A stretch of DNA of 64,000 nt from Oncomelania hupensis (Eukaryota > Mollusca > Gastropoda > Littorinimorpha > Pomatiopsidae), in NCBI GenBank assembly GCA_036898135.1, contig CM072512.1, positions 40,946,118 to 41,010,117 on the forward strand, written 5' to 3'. Positions 11,783-23,253 of this stretch are shown one piece after another (the first letter of the stretch is position 1; the number at the start of each line of letters is the position of its first letter). The position numbers and the translations under genes were made by a program. The notes under the pieces were generated by a model that saw only the letters and a program-made list of their open reading frames with translations, did no database searches and was not told the origin of the DNA.

Positions 11783-12340
11783 TAAAAGGACTTGTATCCT
11801 CTGTCCCATATTTTCCTGCGTACAAACGAAAACACACACACATATGCACACACACACAATACAATACAATACAATTCAGTACAATACATTCCAACATTAT
11901 TCATAGCAAGTTGAGCAATACCTACACACACATAAGCCGCCAAGGACAGAGAGACTGACAGACAGATGCGGGTTGTGGGGGAGGGGTAAGAGAAGGGAAC
12001 GGAAGGGGGGAGGGAAGCGGGTGGGGGAAAAAACGAAAATAGAAGGGAGTTATACAGGGTGGACATCTAGTACACGCCCAAAAACGGAACCACTTCCAAC
12101 TTAGTTACATGATTGTATTGAATGACGATTTCCTGTGTGAAGGAAAATCTGCGAAGTCGGGAGCACAAAAGCCCCAGAATTAACTATCTTGTCATTTCTG
12201 GTTGATGTAAACCATTCATATTCTGGCTTGCATCATAAGGACGTTCCCCTGCTGACCCAGTGACTCCATTGAACAGTGAACAGGCACGTTACATATATCT
12301 ATTTGTTGCATTTCATAGAAATGGGTTTAGCTCGCTTGTG
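11783..12340. other. Spacer with (AATAC)n and other low-complexity DNA
   Basis: A short (AATAC)n run lies at 11857-11886, followed by a G/A-rich patch near 11970-12030. No gene recognised. Confidence 0.5.
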
Positions 12341-12397
12341 ATGATGATGATGACGATGATGATGATGATGATGACGATGACGATGATGATGATGATG

Positions 12398-12472
<75 letters not shown>

Positions 12473-12486
12473 TAATAATAATAATA
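12341..12486. repeat. Compound microsatellite (GAT)n to (AAT)n
   Basis: GAT units with GAC variants change abruptly to a long AAT array at about 12398. The Met/Ile homopolymer frames on both strands are artefacts. Confidence 0.95.
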
Positions 12487-12487
12487 G

Positions 12488-12682
12488 GGGTATTTATCTG
12501 CGGTGCCTGGTAGCACAGCCGATAGGGGGATAATTTCCTATGCCGATGCTAGTGGGTTCGAACTCGGCATGGACGTGACTTACTGTAGATACGAGAGTTT
12601 TCAGGTCACTGAGTGTTGTCTAAGAGTACTCCGGTTTCCTTCCTCCCTTCAATAACGGCATTGGATACATCCTGTATCGTCG

Positions 12683-12737
<55 letters not shown>

Positions 12738-12760
12738 AGCGCTTTCCCTTTATAAATAAG
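12488..12760 (+). mobile_element. tRNA-derived SINE-like element
   Basis: A tRNA-like head has a degenerate A box near 12509 and a B box GGTTCGAACTC at 12555-12565. The body includes AGAGTACTCCGGTTTCC (12624-12640) and ends in a (TCA)n array (12680-12738) plus TAGCGCTTTCCCTTTATAAA. The same GTACTCCGGTTT domain occurs in the minus-strand element at 16765-16950. No clear TSD was seen because both ends lie in microsatellites. Confidence 0.6.
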
Positions 12761-12969
12761 TACAGTTCAAAGATAATGACTTTTTTGTTGTCTGTGGGAA
12801 GTGTGTGGCGTTGGATTAGAGTTGTGAAATGTGCGTGGATGTCGACGCGGGCAGGTGAAAACTTTTATTAATTAGTAAGCTTTTGTAGTTGTGAAAACCT
12901 GCTGCCCTGCTTCGTGTAATACATCATTTGTGTGCGCATCGCGTGCGCCTGTGTTTAGGGCGAGCATGT

Positions 12970-12993
12970 GACGACGATGACGATGAAGATGAC

Positions 12994-13082
<89 letters not shown>
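12970..13082. repeat. (GAT)n microsatellite
   Basis: About 38 GAT units with minor interruptions at the left. The poly-Asp frame over it is not a gene. Confidence 0.95.
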
Positions 13083-13086
<4 letters not shown>

Positions 13087-14204
13087 TTGATCACACTTCT
13101 CAACGTTTTTAATGGGTCGAGAAAATGGGGCTTAAAAGGCGGCTCATCTCAAAACTGGAGTGGCAAACTTTGAATTGCTGACGAACACTGATACTCAGCG
13201 CTTCAGTAAAGCAACGACTAATAACTCTTCGATGGGAAGTGGAACAGTTCTCAGACAGCTATTTTGAGATAACAAAAAAAGGCAGATGGGCGATGCTTGA
13301 AACTCGGATGTTCATAACTGCAAGTTACCGCCAGTATTTGAACCTATTTTCGCCATTGAAAAAAAAATATTCCGATTACAAACTCCCCTTTTGTGGGAAA
13401 TGGAACAATCTCCAGATACCTATTCTCCCAGTTGAACAGACAGGTAGGCCTACTTCTTTCTTCAACTCAATTCCTGTGAATGCTGTATTCTAACCAACTG
13501 AAAATGATCATGATTTTCAGCTCCATAGTTTGGTGAGAGTTAGAACATTCTCCTCATAACTACTCTAGCAGCTGAGCGAGCATGCAGACAGGTGCTTAGT
13601 CCTCCACCTGAAAATGTTTATAACTGTAAAATGCAAGTTTTGCACCACCTTTATCCATTGGAAATGATCATTACCAAGGGTTTTGTCTCTCTGTGGGATG
13701 TTAAACCAAAAGTCTCCAGGTCGCTAGTTTCATACTGCTGTTTAGAGGCAGATGGATAATGTCTGAGCCAGTGGCACACTGACACACAACCTAACATTGA
13801 GATCGTTGATTCAGCAGTGTGGGATTACCAAGGTGACGTGATGTTCAAACGCAAGGGTATTACATTGATAATATGAATCAGAAAGGCGTAGAGGCTGGAC
13901 TGCAATATCAAAGTGATGTGATGTTCAAATGCAGAGTATTCGGATACGAGAAAATGCTCAAAATTACCAGCATCACAGGGTATCATTGTAGCCTACGCCC
14001 TGACACAGTTAGGAAGTGAGACCTGAGTTCTGGGGTGTTATTTTGGGTCTTGGAAGTTTAGCTGTCTTTGTCTTTGTTCATAGAGTTTAATGCGTTCTGG
14101 GCTTTCTCTTGATCACTAAACCTACTTCTGACCACGACACTCAAAGTGCCTCATATGTATATAACTCAATAATATTTCAAAAGTCCTGTCGATGAAGATG
14201 ATGA

Positions 14205-14207
<3 letters not shown>
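13083..14207. repeat. Possible degenerate tandem repeat
   Basis: Related phrases recur loosely: TGGGAAGTGGAAC (13233), TGGGAAATGGAAC (13396) and TGGGATGTTAAAC (13693), each followed by an AGNCTC-like word and, in two cases, by GAGGCAGATGG-like text. Phrases around TTCATAACTGCAAG and TTTATAACTGTAAAATGCAAG also recur. This suggests old, diverged repeat units rather than a gene. Confidence 0.35.

Positions 14208-14278
<71 letters not shown>
14208..14278. repeat. (TC)n microsatellite
   Basis: About 35 uninterrupted TC units. Confidence 0.97.
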
Positions 14279-14282
<4 letters not shown>

Positions 14283-14459
14283 ACATTCTAAACTTCGGTT
14301 TTATACTCTCATCCAAAGGTGTAGGGGCCAGTTTCAAAGGTAATCCTTTTTTTCCATCCTTTTTTCTTTCTTTTTATGTTTTACTCCTGGCTTTGAACGG
14401 ACTTTGAACTACTGCCTGTAGAGGCTGCAATGTTATCGCCCGACATTCGAGTTCACAGC

Positions 14460-15810
14460 GTGTGACAGTGGATCTATTGTTGCTGGGCTCTGCACAATGG
14501 AATGCTATTACCCAATCGTCTTTTGTCTGCGGGGATCGGCTAGTTAAATCACCCTATGACTAATCTTAATACATTTATATGTTTAGTCCGGTCTGTGCGC
14601 GGATAGGGTTATAGAGATAGGGAGAAACGTGTAAAAGATTCAATGACACACTAGCTCTCGCACGGCTGTGAAACATAGGTAGTCCAGCCACTTGTTAACA
14701 GTAAATATCACACATTTATTTCCTCTAATCTATACATAATTTTCTAATTACTACACTAACTAAAATGCCTAAAACGTAATATAACTAGGATTAACTTAAC
14801 AGTCCAAATTCACTTCGAGTAGTTAGCTCCTTAATGGGTTTATGCTGCTACTGTTCTCGATATTTGCTACTGTCTCATCATTGGGCAATTTGTTCTTTTT
14901 GGCCTAATGTTCGTTTTCAGAAGAGTGAACTACCGCACAGTCCTTCTAGGCCAGTGTGTGTGCACGTTTTCGATGTCACTTAGCTGTATCGTTGAGGTGA
15001 AGTGCTAGTGTCTCCTTTTCTTGTTTGTTGACTATTGGGCTATCGGAGCTCAGTGCTCGATGCTCCGATGCAGGCCACGTGTCAGGGTTGATTCTTAATG
15101 GGGTCTATCTAAAGCCGAGGATCAAGCTTGCTCGTCTGCAAAACATAAGACGAGTTTCTGCAGCGCCTTGTTTATAAAGGGTGTGCAGAGCGCCTCACTG
15201 TTAGCAGAAACAGTCCTCAGTTTAGATTGCACCCACTTATACAGATAAGGGATGAACAATCTTGTAAGTCCGTGGTCCACTGGAATCTCCAACATACTTC
15301 CTATACATATACCTCATGGCTAAAACAAACACAGGGAGAAGTAATTGATAATATACACCTTCTCCGGTACAGCCACTATAGTCTGCAATAATATCAATGA
15401 GAGAAACAACAGTGGGTCCGTAAGGGCTACCTCATGGTGTCGAAACCGGTCGCGTGTGTTGGCCACGTGGTCAAGCAAAGTTTTACTAACATTCACAAGT
15501 ATAAAACATGGTGAAACAAAAGATTGATCATTTACCTTTTTGACAATGTCAGGCTATGGCTAAACTGCGATGAATGAATTTCACCCGTCACCTGCGTAGT
15601 CTTCTGAGAGAGTTTTCCGCGTGTGCTTCCTTCTCGGCTGAGAGTTAGACAAAGAATGCTCTACCTAACCTTGTGGTCAGCCAAACCCCGCGAAATCTCG
15701 TGATACCTGAGCGCCCTTGTGCGGGTGTGACGGATATAGGTCAGCGGGATAATGACTCGGCCTATCTTAACGAGATTTCCTACACAACTAACTTGTGTCG
15801 TCTGCAAGCC
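14460..15810 (-). repeat. 1.35-kb interspersed repeat, family B, copy 2 (inverted)
   Basis: This is the inverted counterpart of 9426-10777, with 3.7 kb between them. Homologous landmarks in reverse order include GCACAATGGAATGC (14494), GTAGTCCAGCCAC (14680), CTGCACACCC-like text near 15180, GGCCACGTGGTC (15460) and CCTTTTTGACAATGTCAGG (15535). There is no coding frame. The copies differ by many substitutions, so they are dispersed copies rather than a recent segmental inversion. Confidence 0.8.
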
Positions 15811-15961
15811 TCGACTTTAAGATACAAATGCCAAAGCAGGATGAACTTTTAAGGCGAGGAGCCTTAGTGCAGGGTCTATACTGGCCTCTTGTGACACTGC
15901 GCACACCACCGCGCCAACTGAGCTCCCCTGTAGTGCAACTAAAGCGGGAGGAGAAGGAGAA

Positions 15962-16016
15962 GAAAGAAGAAGAAGAAGAAGAAGAAGAAGAAGAAGAAGA
16001 AGAAGAAGAAGAAGAA
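15962..16016. repeat. (GAA)n microsatellite
   Basis: About 18 GAA units. Poly-Glu and poly-Ser frames here are artefacts. Confidence 0.95.
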
Positions 16017-16291
16017 AATGAGCAGTCTGGATTATGCACACATGTCAAAAATAAGTTACAAAGCCAGGGGCTACAGGATCCTACACTGTATTTTGCCGAT
16101 GTCAGACAATAATAACATCTAATTTCGTGTACTTTCTTCTTCTATTGTTGTTTTATTTCAAAGAACAGAAGATAAGCTACAGTACAATGGAGCCATAAGA
16201 ACACTGGCTTTCTGTGACTCTATTAAAAGAAGGTATTTTCTTTGCCTGCTTTGTATTTTTAGAAACGAGCATTTTCCGCCAACCTACCCAT

Positions 16292-16300
16292 CTCTCTCTC

Positions 16301-16346
<46 letters not shown>

Positions 16347-16347
16347 T
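16292..16347. repeat. (CT)n microsatellite
   Basis: CT array with two ATCT interruptions. Confidence 0.95.
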
Positions 16348-16764
16348 CCCCTCCCCCTCCATTATATTTGGATTTATTTATAAAGCACAATATAGGACAC
16401 GACCATAGAATTCATTCAAAGACACAAATTAACGTAATTGTACTTTATTTCTCCAGAACAGGATCTTCCAATCTTACGTTCTAAGTAAAGGTCGACGGCC
16501 TGAAGATTGGTCATAGATTACACACACAAAGCGTTAGTTGGTTTGGCATCCCCCTCCCCTCCTCCCTCCGCACTCCTCGTCGTGTTCGTGTATGAGAAAT
16601 CATTTTTTGATTTGATTTTTCATTTCATGTTTGACCCTTTATTGTCTTTTTTAAATCGAGAAATTCTGGGCATGGGTTATCTCCCCTGGGGAGGTCGTAG
16701 AAGCAGCATGTAGCGCGGCCAAACCAAACCTACCTAATACATAAGTTTTGTTTTGAAATTTTTG

Positions 16765-16950
16765 TTATGGGAGCAAACCGGAGTACCCCGAGAAAAACCC
16801 CGAGACGTTGTCCGAGTCAAAAGTAAATAATATTCGAAGAAACATAACCCTCAGAGGCGGGATCGATCCCACACCTTTTAGGCGCCATTGGTTTCTAGCC
16901 TGTGTACAAGGCAAGTTAGTCCCGCCTTAGACCACGAGGCCACAACGTTA
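16765..16950 (-). mobile_element. tRNA-derived SINE-like element sharing a 3' domain
   Basis: On the minus strand, from right to left, there is an A-box-like TGGTCTAAGGC (complement near 16923-16936), a B-box-like GGGATCGATCCC (16859-16870), then TTTTTCTCGGGGTACTCCGG followed by TTTGCTCCC (complement 16770-16800). The GTACTCCGGTTT block is shared with the element at 12488-12760, although the tRNA heads differ. The ends are not defined by a TSD. Confidence 0.6.
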
Positions 16951-17883
16951 AACGTGAACATTATATAGGTTAGAAACGTTATTTCAGTTAGACCTATCCC
17001 GACCCCACCAACCTCCAACGGTAGCCTCCCACCTCGCCGCGCACTCTGTCTTGTCCCATTTCATTAAATAAAAAGCAGTATTGTCATAAGATTGCGACAG
17101 ATACGCCAAGAGTTCAAAATCACACGTCAAATTAGCGTGCAATCATTGATGTAGAAACGACATCTTCATATTACATTATTTATTTATTTATTTTTATTTT
17201 TAATTTGGGGGGCAGGTGGATGGGAGCGGGTTGGAAGGTGGCAGGATTCAAACTAAAAGTAGTTGGATCTCAAACAGACACTAATATATACTGTTGTAGT
17301 AAACAAGAAAACGACGATAGAAACCCAATGTTGGTAACTTTATTATATATTAATGTCCTTTTTTTGTAGCGCATTTCGATCCCAAATGGTAGCTATAGCC
17401 TGAAGCCGCCGTGAACTAATATAGAAAAAAACAACAAAATGTTGCAAACTGTATCATTATTTTAACAAGTTAATGCGACATATCCCTTGACATAGAAGGA
17501 TATAATAGGACAATTATTAGCTATATGTAGAAAGGAGGAAACTGCAGTGTCAAATGGCCGACTATTAATGTTCAGTTTTTACTTTGTCTCAGTTCAGAAA
17601 AAAGCATGAAATTAACTTGTCATTTTAAAAAAACATTATATTTAAACTTAAATTTAAAGAGTTACAAATGCATACTTGCATGATCGTTGCACCGGATATC
17701 ATGCGCTGTCTACGGACTCTGATTACAAGCAAACAAAGCCAATTATCATGCTTTTCTAAGTTCCAAATGCCCACCATTTACCAGGGGGAGATCTTTTCTC
17801 TAGACATTACCGAAGACAATAGTATTAATTATCACGTCAGAAGGGCAATACCCTTGTTCTGCATTGAAAGCTCAACCTAAATG
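16951..17883. other. AT-rich spacer, no gene recognised
   Basis: It contains a short (ATTT)n tract near 17177-17200 and otherwise unique AT-rich sequence. Confidence 0.4.
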
Positions 17884-18017
17884 TTTTTCCTAAGTTGAAT
17901 CTGACTTTTGGAAAGGACATTCTGTCTGGCTAGCGACTTGACACATTAAACATTTTCACTGTCTTTCCTCATTTATGCCTCATTGCTGTCCCAAAATACG
18001 TAGACCTATTGGGGTTT
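17884..18017 (+). repeat. Family E repeat, left member of an inverted pair
   Basis: About 134 bp is closely matched, in inverted orientation, at 20152-20293. Shared words include ACTTTTGGAAAG, GACATTCTGTCTGGCTA, ACACATTAAACATT, TATGCCTCATTGCTGTCCC and ATACGTAGACCT. An RTE copy interrupts the right side. Confidence 0.8.
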
Positions 18018-18028
18018 CATCATTTGGG

Positions 18029-19348
18029 TCCCGACAGGAAGTCCTCTCCAGGATCGCACAAACAACTGCTGCCCTGACAAAATTGAAGCCCATTTGGAAA
18101 GACAGGACCATCCGTCTACATTCCAAGGTAAGGCTGCTGCGCTCACTTGTCATCTCCATCTTCCTATACGCTTGCGAAACATAGACCCTTACAGCAGATC
18201 TACAACGAAGAATACAAAGCGTGGAGATGGGAGCTACGAAGACTTCTGGGCATTTCCTATACCCAGCACATCACCAAAACGAAATCCGACAGACCATCAC
18301 ACAAGCCATTGGACAACACGATAACATTTTCACCTATCCTATCCTGTCCCGTAACTCGGAGGTCGTAGGGGCACCACAGATGATCGTTTAACCAGCATAC
18401 TCCATCTTTCTCTGTCTTCAGCAACCCTGATGGCTTCGCTCAGTGTCAAACCAGTTCATTCTCGGATGTTGTCCTCCCACATCTTTTTCGGTCTCCCTCT
18501 TCTTCTACCTCCTTGCACTGTGCCTTGCAGAATTGTCTTTGCAAGGCCTGATGATCTGGTGACGAGGCCATACCATCGGAGTTTCCGTTTCTTCACCACT
18601 GTGAGCAGGTCATCGTGTTGTCCAATGGCTTGTGTGATGGTCTGTCGGACTTCGTCGTTGGTGATGTGTTGGGTATAGGAAATGTCCAGAAGTCTTCTGT
18701 AGCACCTCATCTCTATGCTTTGTATTCTTCGTTGTAGATCTGCTGTGAGGGTCCATGCTTCGCAAGCATATAGGAAGATGGAGATAACAAGGGAGCCCAG
18801 CAGTCTTACTTTGAAATGTAGCCTGATGGTCATGTCTTTCCAAATGGGCTTCAACCTTAACAGGGCAGCAGTTGTTTGTGCGATCCTGGAGAGGACTTCC
18901 TGTCGGGAACCATTGTCTGATACAATGGCTCCTAAATATTTGAAACTGTGCACTGTGTTGAGGTATTGGCCTTGGACTTTGATGTCCGTGTTGATGCCAT
19001 TGGTGTTGGTCATCATTTTGGTCTTTTCTGCACTTATTTCCATTCCATAAGTTCTGGAGCTTATGGAATGGAAACATTCTCACAGTGGTGAAGAAACGGA
19101 AACTCCGATGGTATGACCACATCACCAGAGCATCAAGCCTTGCAAAGACCCTTCTGCAAGGCACGGTGCAAGGAGGCAGAAGAAGAGGGAGACAGAAAAA
19201 GAAGTGGGAGGACAACATTCGAGAATGGACTGGCTTGACACTGAGCGAAGCCACGAGGGTTGCTGAGGACAGAAAAAAATGGAGTACGCTGGTTAAACGA
19301 TCATCTGTGGTGCCCCTACGACCTTCGAGTTACAGGATAGGATAGGAT
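18029..19348 (+). mobile_element. RTE/BovB-like LINE copy 4 (outer), split by a nested copy
   Basis: The left part (18029-18333) carries RQEVLSRIAQTTAA through HDN. The right part (19073-19348) resumes at the next residues with VVKKRKLRWY and ends in the (GGATA)n tail. The interruption is a minus-strand copy of the same family at 18334-19072, flanked by AACATTTTCAC and AACATTCTCAC. ATTTGGG at 18022-18028 and 19347-19353 is a possible 7-bp TSD for the outer copy. Confidence 0.85.
18334..19072 (-). mobile_element. RTE/BovB-like LINE copy 5, nested in copy 4
   Basis: A minus-strand copy runs from its tail (CTATCC repeats at 18334) to a 5' end at about 19050. The frame 18456-19043 (195 codons) starts in MEISAEKTKMMT and is open to REW, where TGG has become TGA. 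It contains FKYLGAIVSDN, SIFLYACEAW and GRRRGRPKKMWEDN. At the 5' end a short segment (19052-19072) repeats the adjacent 20 bases in inverted orientation, making a hairpin. That resembles the 5' inversions left by twin priming. The 11-bp TSD (18323-18333, 19073-19083) has one mismatch. Confidence 0.9.
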
Positions 19349-19700
19349 TTGGGTTTTGCGCCCATTTCAAATCACTGCTATGGTTCTGATTTACACCTTC
19401 TTTATTTGATGTTTGTTTTGCCTTTCCTCTAAAGCCCGTCCAGAGTTTTATTACACTAACTTAGGAGGGGACAACGCACAATTTATGATGTCTTCTGTTG
19501 AAAGGCGATACTCGCACACCGTGTGCTGTTGAAATGGAAGTTTGAGGATGATGACAAGAATGCCCTTTGGGATAAATATTTTTGTTTAGCTTTTGCAGGC
19601 AAACCGGCAGGCACACGACTAATAACTCTCCCCGACATACCTCAGACATTTACAAACAGAAACCTGCAAAGCTTTAGTAAACACACACACACACCAAGAG
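19349..19700. other. Unique spacer
   Basis: No gene recognised between the RTE cluster and the AG-rich array. Confidence 0.4.
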
Positions 19701-19704
19701 AGAG

Positions 19705-19789
<85 letters not shown>

Positions 19790-19830
19790 CAGAGAAAGAG
19801 AAAGAAGGTGAGGGAGAGAGAAAGGGGTGG
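19701..19830. repeat. (AAAG)n / (AG)n compound microsatellite
   Basis: AAAG tetranucleotides followed by about 22 AG units and a purine-rich trailer. Confidence 0.9.
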
Positions 19831-20151
19831 GGTTGGGGAGGAAACGTCTGGTCTACTTTCATTTCGTACACATCATTCTTGTGATTGAACAAGTCTGTTG
19901 ACCCACAGCTAAATGAAGAAACACCTGCTCTGATTGGCTAGCAAGACATGAACATACACCGACGTTTGAACTTTGACTCTCTTTCGTTACAAGACCCCCA
20001 TTCGAAGGCTTTGTTTACTTTTGACACAAACAGGTTTATCCTAACATTTCAAATGTTTGTACATAAACGATGGATTTTCATTGCTTAAACTAACCGCCAA
20101 AGACTGATTGTTCCATTTCGGTTCTGAGTTACTGCCTCTGTTTTTAACGGT

Positions 20152-20293
20152 AAACCCCCAAAACAGGTCTACGTATTTCGGGACAGCAATGAGGCATAAA
20201 CGAGGAAAGACAGTGATAATGTTTAATGTGTCATGTCGATAGCCAGACAGAATGTCCTTCTTTCCAAAAGTCAGAGTCAACTTAAGAAAAACC
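20152..20293 (-). repeat. Family E repeat, right member of an inverted pair
   Basis: Inverted counterpart of 17884-18017, including GGGACAGCAATGAGGCATAA and TAGCCAGACAGAATGTCC. The homology ends near CTTAAGAAAAACC. It is either a dispersed element or one arm of a large foldback now holding the nested LINE copies. Confidence 0.8.
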
Positions 20294-21335
20294 TTGACCC
20301 TATTTCTGAGTGAGCCGCGCTTCTTGGAATGTGCGTTTTTGGTGTCCGGGTTAGGATAGGGTCTTTTTTATCAACGTAAAACGAAAACCCTTACGAGCAA
20401 TTGTTTGTGTGAGTTCTGCCTCTAACTGGCTTTGGTAGTGGCTATTTTTAGCTCTAGTATAGGGGCTGGCTAGCCAACGTCTGTTGCTATTAATAGGCAC
20501 GAAACTACGGAATTTATTCATTTATTTAAAAAAAACAAAAACATACAAGTTTATTTTTTGGTGTGAGTTTATGTTTCAGTGGGGCAACACTCACTGTGAA
20601 TATTAAAAGGATCAGTCCAAGGGGCGTGGTCAAAGTGGGCCCCTTTAAACCAATCAAATCAACCTTGTACTTTCCAGTTTAATGTTCTCAAGTTTTGTGC
20701 AAAGCGATCTTGCAGCAATGGGACTGACTGCGTAACGCCATTAACTATTGTGCAAGCATTCCGACTTTCTGAGATCGAAAAGTTGTTTTTTTTCTCTCTA
20801 TGAAAATGAACGCCAAGGACATCGACACGTGAACAGATATGGAGCAATCCCAACCTGCATAACTTTTGCGTGTATTTTGAGCCTACGCCCTTTATTTAGT
20901 GTATTTTATATTTATCTTTTTACTTTGATAGAAATCACGGGGTCCTGCATGGTGCCGTTGAAGCGACCCGGTGGAAAGTGGAATCGTCTGAAGAGAAACA
21001 GCACTCGCTCCTTCAGGGAATTGAACCCATGGAAAGTCATCACCCACTCGCTGAGATACTAAAGTAACAAGATAATGCAGAGAAGGCGTGTAGGGGAAAC
21101 GCCACCCCCAAGAAAATCGTCACTGCACTAGCTGTCACCAATGATAACAATTGTGTTTGGCGTGTGGGGTCACGTCACCAAGCACTGATCGATATAAATC
21201 ACTCATCACATCACTGTTGTTGCAGTGGACTGGCAAATATCCGCCCTATTACAGAGATTGCTGAGGCATACGCTCGGACAGAAACATTCAGGGGTAAGGC
21301 GGTACAGCCCAGCAATGTCTGATCATCAGTGTGGC

Positions 21336-21337
<2 letters not shown>
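20294..21337. other. Spacer with one weak tRNA-like head
   Basis: On the minus strand near 21022-21062 there is a possible pseudo-tRNA: TATCTCAGCGAG, then GGGTTCAATTCCC. Only one B-box base deviates, but no second copy or TSD supports it. The rest has no recognised gene. Confidence 0.3.
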
Positions 21338-21408
<71 letters not shown>

Positions 21409-21434
21409 CATCATCATCATCATCATCATCATCA
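21338..21434. repeat. (TCA)n microsatellite
   Basis: About 32 units with one CCTCA interruption. Poly-Ser and poly-Met frames are artefacts. Confidence 0.96.
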
Positions 21435-21544
21435 TTTTGGTTGTGAGCATTTGTCATCTAATTCTTACTGTTGCCATCAGTTTGGTGGTTATTAAGAGTT
21501 AGGAGGAACGGTGGGGCTTTATCTTGGGCTGCGCTGTAACTGCC

Positions 21545-21684
21545 GTGCTTCGATGCGAAACCAACCTACACTTCGCCTGCCTCGATGTGAAACCAACCTA
21601 CACTTCGCCTGCTTCGATGTGAAACCAACCTACACTTCGCCTGCTTCGATGTGAAACCAACCAACACTTCGCCTGCTTCGATGA
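21545..21684. repeat. 32-bp minisatellite, about 4.4 copies
   Basis: CCAACC recurs at 21561, 21593, 21625 and 21657, a strict 32-bp period. The unit contains CTTCGATGTGAAACC and TACACTTCGCCTG. Units differ at only a few sites, so the array is young or homogenised. The period is not a multiple of three, so it is not an in-frame protein repeat. Confidence 0.95.
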
Positions 21685-21757
21685 AAATAACATTGTTGTA
21701 TTGGTGGTTTATTTCTAATCATTATCATCTACACTATCAGAGATAGCTTTTAAGTAT

Positions 21758-21826
21758 TTACATTACATTACATTTTTATTGCTTTAGGTCCAGCGAACTC
21801 TTCCGAACCAAATCAGGACCAGAGAG
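21758..21826 (-). mobile_element. Short interspersed element, family C, 5'-truncated
   Basis: The complement reads TGGTCCTGATTTGGTTCGGA, then AGAGTTCGCTGGACCTAAAG, then a TAATG-rich tail. It matches the 3' part of the elements at 32967-33115 and 44021-44186 and the insertion at 28616-28677. Confidence 0.75.
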
Positions 21827-22075
21827 TGTTGCTGCATGCACTTTATAGATGTTCATGTATTATTATATATTGTTATTAAGTCGTATGCCTGACAACTGGC
21901 TAAAGCGGAACTTTGAGAATCTTTGATATTCAGCGGTGACCAGCAACATCATCAACAGCTTATCAGTTGGCCTTGTGACCGGTACTAGTGCACTTTGCCT
22001 TCTGTTTGTGTATGTCTACATCCAGGGTCAAAGGGACACTAATCTATGGATAGCTCACACACCGTCTTTAATCCA

Positions 22076-22326
22076 CCTATCCTATCCTATCCTATCCCGT
22101 AACTGGAAAGTCGTTAGGGCACCACAGATGATCGTTTAACCAGCGTACTGCATCGTTCTCTGTCCTCAGCAATCCTCATGGCTTCGCTGAGTGTCAAGCT
22201 AGTCCATTCTCGAATGTTGTCCTCCCACCTCTTTTTCTGTCTCCCTCTTCTTCTGCCTCCTTGCACCGTGCCTTGCGGGATAGTCTTTGCAAGGTCTGAT
22301 GATCTGGTGACGTTGCCATACCGTCG
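22076..22326 (-). mobile_element. RTE/BovB-like LINE, 5'-truncated copy 6
   Basis: The tail (CTATC)n begins at 22076. About 250 bp remain, encoding only the C-terminal region (GRRRGRQKKRWEDN to the end) with frameshifts. No TSD identified. Confidence 0.85.
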
Positions 22327-23253
22327 TCATCGTCGGCAGATGTGAAAGGGCTTCAGTTTGTATTACTTTAATTATATATCTGACCGACTTAACAGCAGCT
22401 GACTAGATGGGCCAGAGTTTTGCATTCGCCACTTTTACTCTGGCCTCAGAGCAATAGTGCGACGAAGCCACTTTGGTCAACTGACAGATTAGAAGAGAAA
22501 AGTTTGGCGACTAACCGACTTTTTGGTGGACAAAGTGCCGTTCCCTGTTCGGTCAGGATCACGGACATAAAACACTGTTTAGGCCTTGTGCAAGTGCAGG
22601 GTATGAATAGAAAGTAAACGTCACGTCATCAGAGGTGGATGCCCGGGCAACTAAGCTAGATTCCCTAGTTTGTGACACGTTGTCTAGACTTTCCTTGCAT
22701 GCGATCATAAATAATTTACAGTAAATTAAGTACTGATGAAATACTTCACTTTACTCGGAAACTTAAACCCTTGCTTGAGAAGTGTGCTTATATAGCTTAT
22801 TACTGTCATCTGCAGCAGTGGGCGCGTCTGTTGTAAGTGCCAGCCTCTACGACGACATCCACTCCCTTTCCCAGTACCTTATGTACGTCTTTGAGCATGA
22901 AAGTGCATTGTAAGATAACAACACTTTCTACCGAAAACTCTTATTGTACTAATTAAATCTAAAATCAATTTAACGCAAACAGATACTGCTCAAAATTACT
23001 CAGAATTCTGTTACGACCTTCGTGCCACAATAGCTTTGACAAGTAACCAAAAAAAAAAAGTCGAGCCACATAATACCGGTATCTCTAAAAAAAAAATATC
23101 GGTCGTTTCATGCCACAGCGGAGAGTTAGCCGAATATCTGGCAGCGTCATTCCTTGCTATTCCAATTGTTTAAAAATAGTCAATACCGCTGTAAGTTCAA
23201 GATAGGAACGTCGCAGGTTGAAAAGGCCAATGCATTATTCTCCACACCATTAT
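22327..23253. other. Unique sequence, no gene recognised
   Basis: Nothing with a domain or repeat signature was seen. Confidence 0.4.

Noticed and set aside
12928..13173. 81-codon frame with a poly-Asp run
   Set aside because: It is the reading of the (GAT)n array, with no conserved flanks.
21545..21684. CRISPR array
   Set aside because: The repeats are directly contiguous 32-bp units without unique spacers, in eukaryotic DNA.
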